Positions 8,227-15,897 of a stretch of DNA of 64,000 nt are shown here, piece after piece (the first letter of the stretch is position 1; every line of letters starts with the position of its first letter). Made by a program: the position numbers and the translations under genes. Source of the stretch: Paenibacillus naphthalenovorans. GTDB lineage: Bacteria; Bacillota; Bacilli; Paenibacillales; NBRC-103111. Under the pieces are notes generated by a model that was given only the letters and a program-made list of their open reading frames with translations, was not told the DNA's origin and made no database searches. The stretch is from positions 310,001 to 374,000 of the forward strand of contig NZ_FNDY01000001.1 in the NCBI RefSeq assembly GCF_900099895.1. Direction: 5' to 3'.

Positions 8227-9252
8227 GTGAGTCCATTATTACACCAGACATCTTTAAAAGCTTCGGGTTTGGTGTTTGGTATTTTAATCCTTGTGATTTC
8301 TTTTATACTGAGTATCGTGCTGGGAACAACGAAAATCAGCTTTCTCACGGCTATCGAGTCGTTTATCCATTATGATATGTCATCGGACGAACATGTGATT
8401 ATCCAAACGACACGGTTACCCCGCGCTTTATTTGCCGCTATGATAGGGGGGAATTTAGCCGTTGCGGGCGCTCTGATGCAGGCGTTGACCCGGAATCCTT
8501 TGGCTTCTCCAAGTATTTTCGGCATTAATTCGGGTGCCGTTTTTTTTGTGGTAATGGCGTTAGCCTTTCTCCCGGTCTCTTCCCTGGATCAATTGGTATG
8601 GGTCGCCTTTTTTGGAGCGGGTATTGCCGCTCTGACCGTTTATTACCTCGGTTCTCTGGGTCGGGACGGCATGACTCCGATTAAAATCGTACTAGCCGGC
8701 GCGGCGATGACAGCCTTGTTTACTTCTTTTACTCAAGGGATGCTGGTCGTCAATGAAACGGGCTTGCAAAATGTGTTGTTTTGGTTAGCCGGTTCTGTCG
8801 CAGGCAAATCGGCCGAGGGGTTAATTCCGGTCTTGCCGTACATGATATTCGCCGGGATCGCCGCGTTGGTACTGGCACAGCCTGTCAACATTCTTTCTTC
8901 GGGAGAGGATATTGCCAAAGGATTGGGGCAAAGAACAGGCCTTGTAAAAATATCGATTGCTGTTACGGTCATTTTATTGGCGGGCAGCTCTGTTGCGGTT
9001 GCCGGTTCCATCGGCTTTGTAGGTCTCGTTATTCCGCACATTGCCCGCTTTCTGGTGGGTGTTGATTATCGCTGGATTATTCCTTACAGCGCAGTACTGG
9101 GGGCTATCTTGTTGCTGCTTGCAGATATCGTCGCTCGTTTTGTGATTATGCCTGGAGAGCTGCCGATCGGAGTAATGACGGCATTAATCGGAGTGCCATT
9201 TTTTATCTACATTGCCAGGAAGGGGTTTCGCTCGAAAGGGGTTTCGCAATGA
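8227..9252 (+). CDS. Iron-siderophore ABC transporter permease (FecCD family), subunit 1
   Basis: A 341-residue integral membrane protein with about nine to ten helices. FecCD signatures are RLPRALFAAMIGGNLAVAGA, ALTRNPLASPSIFGINSGA and the coupling region SIGFVGLVIPHIARFLVG, which contacts the ATPase. The start is GTG at 8227 preceded by AAAGAGGAGG. It forms a heterodimer with the next gene product, whose start overlaps its stop by four bases. Confidence 0.92.
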   Translation: MSPLLHQTSLKASGLVFGILILVISFILSIVLGTTKISFLTAIESFIHYDMSSDEHVIIQTTRLPRALFAAMIGGNLAVAGALMQALTRNPLASPSIFGINSGAVFFVVMALAFLPVSSLDQLVWVAFFGAGIAALTVYYLGSLGRDGMTPIKIVLAGAAMTALFTSFTQGMLVVNETGLQNVLFWLAGSVAGKSAEGLIPVLPYMIFAGIAALVLAQPVNILSSGEDIAKGLGQRTGLVKISIAVTVILLAGSSVAVAGSIGFVGLVIPHIARFLVGVDYRWIIPYSAVLGAILLLLADIVARFVIMPGELPIGVMTALIGVPFFIYIARKGFRSKGVSQ

Positions 9253-10289
9253 AGCGGCTGGTTGTTTTTCGAAGCAAAACGGGGCACTTTTCTTTTCTTG
9301 TACAGAAGAAAACGATGATTGTGCTCTCCGTGTTAACGTTATTGTTATTATTTGTATTGATGATGAGTATCGGGCTGGGCAACAAGGGTACTTCTCTGGC
9401 GGACGTGTACAAAACGATCCTTGGGCAAGGGACGGCCGTGAATTTGCTGATTATTGGGACGTTAAGGCTTCCCCGTATTATTCTGGCTGTATTGGTCGGA
9501 GCGGCTCTGGGGGTTTCCGGATCGATCCTTCAGGGCATTATCCGCAATCCGCTGGCCTCGCCGGATATTGTCGGGATTACAGGAGGGGCCACATTTGCGG
9601 CAGTGGCGTTTATTACCTATTTTGCGGGGACGGTAAGCATCCAGTGGCTCCCGGTAGCAGCTTTTTTGGGGGCCGGCTTGGTCTCGATCGTTATTTATTT
9701 GCTGGCATGGAATAAAGGAGTTACTCCAACAAGGCTGGTGCTGATTGGGATTGGGATTTCAGCGGCGACAAGCTCTTTAACCATGCTAATGATCGTTCTC
9801 AGCCCTATTAAAGCAGCCGGTCAGGCCTATATTTGGTTAACCGGAAGTATTTACGGTGCATCGTGGGATAATGTGTATGCTTTGCTGCCTTGGTTGATTA
9901 TTTTTATTCCGCTGGCCCTGATTTATTCCAGACACATCAATGTTCAAGAGCTGGGGGACGATATTGCGATGGTTTTAGGGGCTCCTGTTCAGCATCACCG
10001 ATTAATGCTGCTGTTCATCAGCGTGGCGTTAGCGGGTTCAGCCGTGGCCGTAGCCGGAGCGATTGGATTTATCGGCTTAATTGCTCCGCATATCGCCAGA
10101 AAGCTCGTAGGCGCTTCGTTTGGCGGCTTAATTCCGGTAGCGGCTCTTATTGGCAGCCTGATGCTTCTGATTGCCGACACGTTTGGCAGAACGGCTTTTC
10201 TCCCACTCGATATTCCCGCGGGCGTGTTTACTGCGGGTGTGGGTGCACCCTTCTTTATCTATCTGCTTTATAGAAATCGCAATAAATAA
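9249..10289 (+). CDS. Iron-siderophore ABC transporter permease (FecCD family), subunit 2
   Basis: A 346-residue partner permease: TLRLPRIILAVLVGAALGVS, GIIRNPLASPDIVGITGGA and AIGFIGLIAPHIARKLVGA are the same landmarks as in subunit 1. Translation is probably coupled through the ATGA overlap at 9249-9252. No ATPase gene follows; a terminator closes the unit, so a shared ATPase encoded elsewhere (FhuC or YusV type in Bacillales) must energise it. That is established practice in B. subtilis but inference here. Confidence 0.92.
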   Translation: MKRLVVFRSKTGHFSFLVQKKTMIVLSVLTLLLLFVLMMSIGLGNKGTSLADVYKTILGQGTAVNLLIIGTLRLPRIILAVLVGAALGVSGSILQGIIRNPLASPDIVGITGGATFAAVAFITYFAGTVSIQWLPVAAFLGAGLVSIVIYLLAWNKGVTPTRLVLIGIGISAATSSLTMLMIVLSPIKAAGQAYIWLTGSIYGASWDNVYALLPWLIIFIPLALIYSRHINVQELGDDIAMVLGAPVQHHRLMLLFISVALAGSAVAVAGAIGFIGLIAPHIARKLVGASFGGLIPVAALIGSLMLLIADTFGRTAFLPLDIPAGVFTAGVGAPFFIYLLYRNRNK

Positions 10290-10298
10290 AATATGCAC

Positions 10299-10337
10299 AA
10301 AAAGCCAGCCAGTTTTTGCACTAGCTGACTTTTTTTA
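10299..10337 (+). terminator. Terminator after the siderophore permease genes
   Basis: Imperfect 14-base stem (10299-10312 with 10321-10334, two mismatches) followed by a T7 tract. Confidence 0.75.
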
Positions 10338-10389
10338 TGAAAAGCAGCGTGCCCAATTGCCAGGTCTGCTCTTCTAAATCTCATAACCG

Positions 10390-10836
10390 TTAATGTACAT
10401 CGCCGTGATTAACAAACTTAATATTTTCCACTCTTACCAAGGTTTCGCCGGAAGGTATCACAAGCTGATAGTTTTCATTGGTTTGTGCCATCAGCAGTTG
10501 AAAGCCTATAGGAGATAAGAAAGATATCAGGTTTTTATTGGGATCCGTCCGATGCGGGAATACAATCGTAAGAGATTCCGTTGATCCATCGTCCAGATAT
10601 CGCAAATCTACTTGGCTTCCTATGAGCGCCATGGAATTCAGATTTTCTTCGGTTAGATCCTTGATAATCCTTTCAAGCGTCGAACAATATACTGATATTG
10701 TCTTCTCCACATTGCGGCGTTTTTGGTTAGGCTCAGGGAAATACTGGTTGAGGAAATTCAGCTTTTCATCGTCAAAATAAACCAGCTGATTCACCAGTTG
10801 CAGCCGGGAACCTTGATACATAAGACTATGGTTCAT
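10390..10836 (-). CDS. Stand-alone GreA/GreB-family protein
   Basis: A 148-residue protein. The last ~70 residues look like the FKBP-like GreA/GreB C-terminal domain (QVDLRYLDDGSTESLTIVFP, LSPIGFQLLMAQTNENYQLV, then IPSG). The N-terminal ~70 residues are helical but lack an obvious GreA acidic tip. Such paralogues bind the secondary channel of RNA polymerase or act as Rnk-like regulators. The start at 10836 follows AAAGGAGGGG at correct spacing; the frame is open 18 codons further without support. It lies alone between a convergent operon and a divergent one. Function beyond the fold is not assignable. Confidence 0.7.
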   Translation of the reverse strand: MNHSLMYQGSRLQLVNQLVYFDDEKLNFLNQYFPEPNQKRRNVEKTISVYCSTLERIIKDLTEENLNSMALIGSQVDLRYLDDGSTESLTIVFPHRTDPNKNLISFLSPIGFQLLMAQTNENYQLVIPSGETLVRVENIKFVNHGDVH

Positions 10837-10920
10837 AGTAGATTTCCCCTCCTTTACGAAGCAAACCATATACTCTGAAGTTAAAGCCACTTACCATCGA
10901 AATCCCTCCCATGTAAATAT

Positions 10921-10941
10921 AGGTCTCCATAAGGGAGACCT
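10921..10941. other. Hairpin upstream of the GreA-like gene
   Basis: AGGTCTCC and GGAGACCT form a perfect 8-base stem with a 5-base loop. Neither side has a T tract. The surrounding 10837-11059 otherwise shows nothing recognisable. Confidence 0.45.
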
Positions 10942-11045
10942 TCAGATTATTGTACCAAATCTTGCTGGTAAATCCAATCATTTTAAATCCGGCTAAACCT
11001 GGCAGCCGATCCGGAAAGCAATCACGATTCCTTCATTTCCGAGAG

Positions 11046-11092
11046 AAACATAAACAGAAAAGCATGTCGAGGCAGGAAGCCACGACATGCTT
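11046..11092 (-). terminator. Terminator of the aldehyde dehydrogenase operon
   Basis: Perfect 10-base stem (11060-11069 with 11083-11092). Read on the minus strand it is followed by TTTTCTGTTTAT. It lies 16 bases after the stop codon. Confidence 0.85.
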
Positions 11093-11107
11093 ATAAAAAG
11101 GAAATAG

Positions 11108-12586
11108 TTATTCGGGAATATAAGGCAATTCGCCGACCTTTGGTATGTTAATGACGTGAGTTTCGACATAGGAGAGAATGCCTTCCGGACCATATTCACG
11201 CCCTATGCCGGACTGCTTAACCCCGCCGAATGGAAAACGAACGTCAAGCCCCTGTACGGCAGCGGTGTTAATCATGGTTGTACCTGCTTCGATTCGCCGT
11301 GCTACCCTAAGGGCATGCTCTTCCTCGCCCCATACGGAGCTCGTCAGACCATAAATACTGTCATTGACTAAGGAGATGGCTTGGTCATCATCATCGAAGG
11401 GCAGGATCGGGACGGTGGGACCAAACTGTTCTTCCACGACGATAGGGTCATGGTATCCGGCTCCCAATACGACAGTCGGTTGCAGGAAGTAACCTTTTTC
11501 AAACAGTTCCGGATCAAGAATACGTCCCAACTTGATCACTTGGGCACCCCGGTTTTGTGCATCGTCGATTAAGCTCCGTACAAACTTAACCTGACCGGCG
11601 TTATTCACCGGGCCAACGGTAACGTCCGGGTTAAAGGGATCGCCCACCCGAATCCACTTGTTCGCCGCCTCAATATATTTCTCCACGAATTTGTCATAAA
11701 TTGAGCGATGGACATAGATTCTTTTCGCAATCATACAAATTTGTCCGGCAGTAAGGAAGTTTGAGATCACGAGGCGGCGCATCGCACGTTCATCGTTCAC
11801 GTCGAAATCAGAAAGAATAATCGCCGCATCATTTCCGCCTAATTCCAATGTCATATCCTTAATAGTATCTGCCGCGGCTTTCATGATGGCTTTTGCCGTC
11901 TTGGTTCCGCCGGTGAATGCGATTTTGGAAACCTTGGGATGAGAGGTCAGTTCCACTCCCACATCCGATTCGCCGTGGACCATGTTAAGCACGCCTGCCG
12001 GAAACTCGGCTGCAATCATCTCAATGACTTTGCTTACAGCCAACGGGGCAAGGGGGCTCGGCTTGAGCACCATGGTATTGCCCGCCAACAGCGCCGGAGC
12101 GATTTTAATGGTCGAAAGGGAGAGCGGATAATTCCATGGTGTTATGGCGGAAACGACACCTATCGCATCTTTGGAAATAATGGTTTTTCCGTTCTCATGC
12201 TCCTGTACCTGATCTTTAAGCACTTCCTTAGCCGTGTTGCAGGCATATTCCATCCACATCAGGGAAATCGCAAGCTCACCTTCTGCATCGTACAGAGGTT
12301 TGCCATGCTCACGGGACAGAAGCTTCGAAATTTCCGGGCTAGCATCTTTTAGCTTTGCAATGGCGCGCTGCATCCGTGCAATACGTTCCTCGATGGGTGT
12401 CTTGCTCCAATCGGGGAAAGCCGCTGCCGCAGATTCAATGGCTTCAATGGCCTCCTCGCGTGTGTTCACAGGGCCGTAGCCGACAATTTCGTTGGGGTTC
12501 GTCGGATTCTCGCGGGAATACTGTTTATCTGTTTCGACTTTTTCGCCATTGATGATCGCATGAACAGCAACCGGTTGATTCACCAT
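11108..12586 (-). CDS. NAD(P)-dependent aldehyde dehydrogenase family protein
   Basis: A full-length 492-residue ALDH, which oxidises aldehydes to acids. Landmarks in order: ITPWNYPLSLS (cofactor loop), MVLKPSPLAPLA, SKIAFTGGTKTAKAIM (Rossmann glycines), the general-base Glu in MTLELGGNDAAI near residue 253, and the catalytic Cys in FLTAGQICMIAKR near residue 287. EEQFGPTVPILPF and the FPFGGVKQSGIGREYG tail complete the family pattern. It begins 26 bases downstream of the flavoprotein gene on the same strand, and AGAGGGT precedes the ATG. The pair probably forms one MarR-controlled transcript for aldehyde or redox detoxification. Confidence 0.92.
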   Translation of the reverse strand: MVNQPVAVHAIINGEKVETDKQYSRENPTNPNEIVGYGPVNTREEAIEAIESAAAAFPDWSKTPIEERIARMQRAIAKLKDASPEISKLLSREHGKPLYDAEGELAISLMWMEYACNTAKEVLKDQVQEHENGKTIISKDAIGVVSAITPWNYPLSLSTIKIAPALLAGNTMVLKPSPLAPLAVSKVIEMIAAEFPAGVLNMVHGESDVGVELTSHPKVSKIAFTGGTKTAKAIMKAAADTIKDMTLELGGNDAAIILSDFDVNDERAMRRLVISNFLTAGQICMIAKRIYVHRSIYDKFVEKYIEAANKWIRVGDPFNPDVTVGPVNNAGQVKFVRSLIDDAQNRGAQVIKLGRILDPELFEKGYFLQPTVVLGAGYHDPIVVEEQFGPTVPILPFDDDDQAISLVNDSIYGLTSSVWGEEEHALRVARRIEAGTTMINTAAVQGLDVRFPFGGVKQSGIGREYGPEGILSYVETHVINIPKVGELPYIPE

Positions 12587-12612
12587 AAAAATAACCCTCT
12601 TTCTAAATTAAA

Positions 12613-13176
12613 TTAAGACTTAAGTACATCATGGTCAACATAACGTTCGCCATTTAACTCACTTATGACATTAATCGCCACTTTCGCGCCATCGCCGGCT
12701 GTGATAATGGTATGAACGCTTACCCCTGCTGCAGTTCCTGCCGCCCAAATGCCTTTTTTGTTTGTTTTACCATGGCTGTCGACAGAGATCACTTTCTTTA
12801 TGCGCGGTTCTGTGCCTTCTTTTGTGGCCAAGCCCATTTTTTCGGCCAGATCAGTTAGGACGCCCGTAGCCAAAATCACTTGATTCGATTCAACGGTTTG
12901 ATTGTCCAAATGAATTTTAAAACCTGTTTCTGTTTCCGTAATATTATCCACTGTAGCTGTAACCAGTTCCGCCCCCAATTTGCTTGCCTGTTTTTTTCCT
13001 GTTTCTACAAGCTCGGGTCCTGAGATTTCGAGTACGCCATAATGGTTTTCAACCCAAGCTCTTTTCGTCATGGTTTTGTCATTATCAATCAATAACGTTT
13101 TTTTTCCGGCTTTAGCGGCAAAGAGCGCAGCGGTTGCTCCGGCAGGGCCTGCACCGATAACAGCAATATCGTACAT
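12613..13176 (-). CDS. Short FAD/NAD(P)-binding oxidoreductase (thioredoxin-reductase-like fold)
   Basis: A 187-residue flavoprotein with the FAD-binding GxGxxG at the start (DIAVIGAGPAGATAALFAAK), the ESNQVILATG strand and the GIWAAGTAAG second dinucleotide motif near residue 145. At 187 residues it is much shorter than thioredoxin reductases (about 310) and has no CxxC, so it lacks the inserted NADPH domain and thiol chemistry. GAGGGAG precedes the ATG. The putative MarR operator lies 30 bases upstream and the aldehyde dehydrogenase follows, so the two likely work in one stress response. Substrate unknown. Confidence 0.82.
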   Translation of the reverse strand: MYDIAVIGAGPAGATAALFAAKAGKKTLLIDNDKTMTKRAWVENHYGVLEISGPELVETGKKQASKLGAELVTATVDNITETETGFKIHLDNQTVESNQVILATGVLTDLAEKMGLATKEGTEPRIKKVISVDSHGKTNKKGIWAAGTAAGVSVHTIITAGDGAKVAINVISELNGERYVDHDVLKS

Positions 13177-13205
13177 CGTTCGACACTCCCTCTAATGAGT
13201 ATATG

Positions 13206-13219
13206 GTTGTTATAGCAAC
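13206..13219. promoter_or_regulatory. MarR-type operator before the flavoprotein/aldehyde dehydrogenase genes
   Basis: GTTGTTATAGCAAC is the exact reverse complement of a 14-base stretch (13723-13736) in the marR promoter. On the minus strand it contains TATAAC, a possible -10 box, so binding would block transcription of the pair. Confidence 0.7.
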
Positions 13220-13285
13220 TTTAGTGCTCGCAAAGTCTCTATATGAATATACAAGAGCTGCATGATGGCAGCGATATGCAGGATT

Positions 13286-13708
13286 TTATGTGACATTATG
13301 GCTTATCTTTGTAAGGATTCTTTTTAGTTCCTTTAATTCTTCATTTGTAATCCCATTTTTTACCAACTCATTAAATTTCTCAGTGAGAGGAATAATGTGA
13401 TTGCCCAGTTGTTTTCCTTCTTCCGTCAAATAAACGATCAATGATCGACGGTCGTTTTTCGGACATGCTCTTCGGATAAATCCTTTTTGTTCAAGATTAA
13501 ACAACATCCGTGCAACATTGGTTTTATCCTTAACCAGCAGTTCCGCAATTTCATTTTGGGTAAGGCCATCCTTCTCCCAAAGAAGCATCATAACCAGATT
13601 TTGTTCAGGCGCCAGGTTGTATGGAGCCAATTGCTTTTTAATGTAACTGGTCAAGGTTAAGTCGGTCTGGTGAATAAAAATGCTGATATATTCATCTAAC
13701 AACTTCAA
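13286..13708 (-). CDS. MarR-family transcriptional regulator
   Basis: A 140-residue winged-helix repressor: LVMMLLWEKDGLTQNEIAEL (helices 2-3), LVKDKTNVARMLFNLEQKG (recognition helix) and RACPKNDRRSLIVYLTEEGK (wing with the DxRs signature). The start is TTG at 13708, preceded by AAGGAGG with a 7-base spacer. No conserved sensing Cys of the OhrR type is seen at the N-terminus; a Cys occurs in the wing (RACPK). It is encoded just upstream of the oxidoreductase pair on the same strand, and matching operator motifs before both units indicate autoregulation plus local repression. Confidence 0.9.
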   Translation of the reverse strand: MKLLDEYISIFIHQTDLTLTSYIKKQLAPYNLAPEQNLVMMLLWEKDGLTQNEIAELLVKDKTNVARMLFNLEQKGFIRRACPKNDRRSLIVYLTEEGKQLGNHIIPLTEKFNELVKNGITNEELKELKRILTKISHNVT

Positions 13709-13722
13709 ACAACCACCTCCTT

Positions 13723-13744
13723 GTTGCTATAACAACAGTTGTTA
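13723..13744. promoter_or_regulatory. MarR-type autoregulatory operator
   Basis: TAACAACAGTTGTTA (13730-13744) is a perfect 7-1-7 palindrome. It overlaps GTTGCTATAACAAC (13723-13736), which is repeated inverted at 13206-13219. It sits at the expected transcription start of the marR promoter. Confidence 0.75.
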
Positions 13745-13751
13745 CAGATAC

Positions 13752-13780
13752 ATTATATTATGCAAAATTTTTGATGTCAA
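13752..13780 (-). promoter_or_regulatory. Sigma-A promoter of the marR gene
   Basis: On the minus strand TTGACA (13780-13775), a 17-base spacer and TATAAT (13757-13752) give a consensus promoter. Transcription would start near 13745, inside the operator. Confidence 0.85.
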
Positions 13781-13858
13781 TTTTTTTTCACATTTTTCTC
13801 TATGGTCCGTGTGAAATGCTGCAAAACGGATTTTCCAGAAGGAGACCATTATACGACT

Positions 13859-13887
13859 AAAGGCTGCACTTTGTGCGGCCTTTTCTT
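13859..13887 (+). terminator. Orphan terminator-like hairpin
   Basis: AAAGGCTGCAC and GTGCGGCCTTT pair around a TTT loop, followed by TTTTC. No plus-strand gene precedes it, so it may be left over from a deleted gene. The rest of 13781-14047 is AT-rich with no recognisable gene. Confidence 0.55.
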
Positions 13888-14047
13888 TTTCTTTGGCTCT
13901 GTGAATTTATCGCTTGCGAATTACTTTATAAACGATATATAAATCCAAATATCAGAAATGAATAAGCAATTACCAACGAATCTTCAACTTCTTTAAAGTC
14001 CTTACCCTTAGTAATAATCAAGTATTCAAATTGGTCATAACACGTGG

Positions 14048-15010
14048 ATGTTCCATTATCTATTCCCCCGCCAGAACAAGATGAGCATGCTCGGCTTGGC
14101 TTTGCAAATCTATCAAAAGTCGGGGTTCAGGCGGCTCGCGCAAAAACTTCGGGTCACCCGGCTATTCGGCAAAAATTTGAGCCAGATGGAGCGGATTATA
14201 CCGGATGCTTCCTATAAAGGCGTGATAGAACAATTGGGCACTACCGTTATTCCGGCAAAGGGGGAAAAGGTTGCCCGCGTCGGCATGTTTCGAGGGTGCG
14301 TCATGGACGTTTTGTTTACCAAGACGAACCTGAACACTGTCCGGCTGCTATCCGAAGCCGGATTCGAGGTCGTCATCCCGCCCGGACAAAATTGCTGCGG
14401 CGCGCTGCATGCCCACAGCGGCGAAATGGATCATGCCAGAATTCTGGCAGTGAACAACATTGCCGCATTTCGTGAAGCCAATGTTGATTACATCGTTTCC
14501 AATGCCGGAGGCTGCGGCGCGCTATTGAGCGAATATGATCACCTGCTGCACGACGATCCGCAATGGGCAGAAGTATCCGAATGGTTTGCCTCCCGTGTCA
14601 AGGACGTCAGCCTGATTTTGCTGGAAAAAGGACGAGTACCTGAATTTGCGGCATGGCCTGGGGAAAAAATTACTTACCAGGATTCCTGCCATTTGCGCAA
14701 CGTGATGCGGTCATCCGCTGCGCCGCGCCAACTCATGAAACGCATCAAAAACGTTCAGTTCGTAGAGTTGCCCCAGTCTGACCAATGCTGCGGTTCAGCA
14801 GGAATATACAACCTGGTTCATCCGGATATGGCAGCGCAAATTCTCGACCATAAAATGGAAAATGTGAGGAAAACAGACGCCCAATATCTGCTTACCAGCA
14901 ATCCCGGCTGTTTGCTGCAATTGAAACTTGGCATTGAAAGGGCCGATCTTACGGACAAAATACAAGCCGTGCACATCGTTGACTTTTTATATGAACGAAT
15001 GCCCAAATAA
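14048..15010 (+). pseudogene. N-terminally truncated glycolate oxidase iron-sulfur subunit (GlcF/CCG domain) gene
   Basis: The 320-residue frame has both cysteine-rich CCG domains of heterodisulfide-reductase/GlcF proteins: GMFRGCVMDVLF with QNCCGALHAHSG, then YQDSCHLRNVMR with SDQCCGSAGIYNL. Intact GlcF is about 440 residues and starts with a two-4Fe-4S ferredoxin domain; here the frame begins just after it. A stop codon lies upstream at 14015-14017, there is no ribosome binding site, and the FAD partner GlcD is absent. It is therefore probably a remnant, although a stand-alone (Fe-S)-binding protein started from an unseen signal cannot be excluded. Confidence 0.75.
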
Positions 15011-15432
15011 GTTCGTGATGGAAAAGAAAAATTACAACAGATCGAATCCTCCAAAAAGGGATTTGATGAACAAATCCGGCCTGTTCTTCGGAACAGGTCA
15101 GGCTGTCGAGAAAGTCTCGAAAGCTTTCTTTATGTTAATAATGTTAATTACGACACCTGTTATAATAGAGGTAATAAAGTGAGGAGAGGAATCGCCGGAG
15201 GTCGATGAAAAGGGTAACATCGGTATTGACAGAAGATTTTGGCGATGCTATCATAACAAACATTAATCCATACTAAATACATGTGAATAATCTGAAATAA
15301 TTCAACCGGACAACCGGAGATGTGATCCTGAAGGAGGGTGACTTCGTTTTTTGTATTTCTGCATGAATTTAACACCTGCGTAATAGGGTTTACACTTGAT
15401 TCATCATGACGTAAAAGAAAAAGGGAGGACAA
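15011..15432 (+). other. 422-base gap with hairpins and a possible promoter before tctB
   Basis: CCTGTTC/GAACAGG with a TTCG tetraloop (15080-15097) and TCGAGA/TCTCGA (15106-15120) form two adjacent hairpins. TATAAT at 15161-15166 could be a -10 box, though no good -35 is seen. A tiny frame, 15205-15276 (23 codons), has GGAGG only 3 bases before its ATG. No riboswitch or transposase was recognised, and a tctC gene expected in such loci is missing. Confidence 0.4.
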
Positions 15433-15885
15433 ATGTTAGTTGAAATTATATTTGGCGCTTCGCTGTTAATACTTATGTTGGTTTTTTTTGTGCAATCTAT
15501 GAAACTCCCGTTCTTAATAAAAAACGGATTAATGGGTGCCGGTTTTTTTCCGAGAATCCTGATCATCATTTTGATCGCTTTGATTATTTATTATTTAGTA
15601 AAGTTGATTTTGAAAAGAAGACGATATCCCCAAAAGGAGCCGGTCTTAAAATCGACCGTTTGGCAGCAGTGTTTTTTAATGGTAATGATGGCCGTCTCTT
15701 TGTGGGCCGGTGATTATTTAGGAATGGAGTTAACCATAGGTTTATTTCTGCTTGTGACTTTGGTTATGGTCGAAAAACTGTCATGGGTAAGAGCGGCCAT
15801 TTTCAGTGCGGCAGCTACGGTATGTATTTATTTCATTTTTGATGTTTGGCTCGGACTAAATCTGCCGAAAGGGATATTGGGGTAG
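15433..15885 (+). CDS. tctB: Tripartite tricarboxylate transporter small membrane subunit TctB
   Basis: A 150-residue protein with four predicted membrane helices, the usual size and layout of TctB. The motif GLMGAGFFPRILIIILIALI near residues 35-55 fits the family's G-PxFFPrl pattern. It associates with TctA to import tricarboxylates or related acids with the help of a secreted TctC binding protein. GGGAGG precedes the ATG at 15433. tctA follows after 12 bases. Confidence 0.88.
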   Translation: MLVEIIFGASLLILMLVFFVQSMKLPFLIKNGLMGAGFFPRILIIILIALIIYYLVKLILKRRRYPQKEPVLKSTVWQQCFLMVMMAVSLWAGDYLGMELTIGLFLLVTLVMVEKLSWVRAAIFSAAATVCIYFIFDVWLGLNLPKGILG

Positions 15886-15897
15886 AAGGTGAAGTGA

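Noticed and set aside
15080-15120. Possible insertion-sequence end near the paired hairpins
   Set aside because: No transposase fragment, matching opposite end or target duplication could be found.
15205-15276. 23-codon leader-like ORF before tctB
   Set aside because: GGAGG is only 3 bases from the ATG and no attenuator follows it; kept only as a note in the gap entry.
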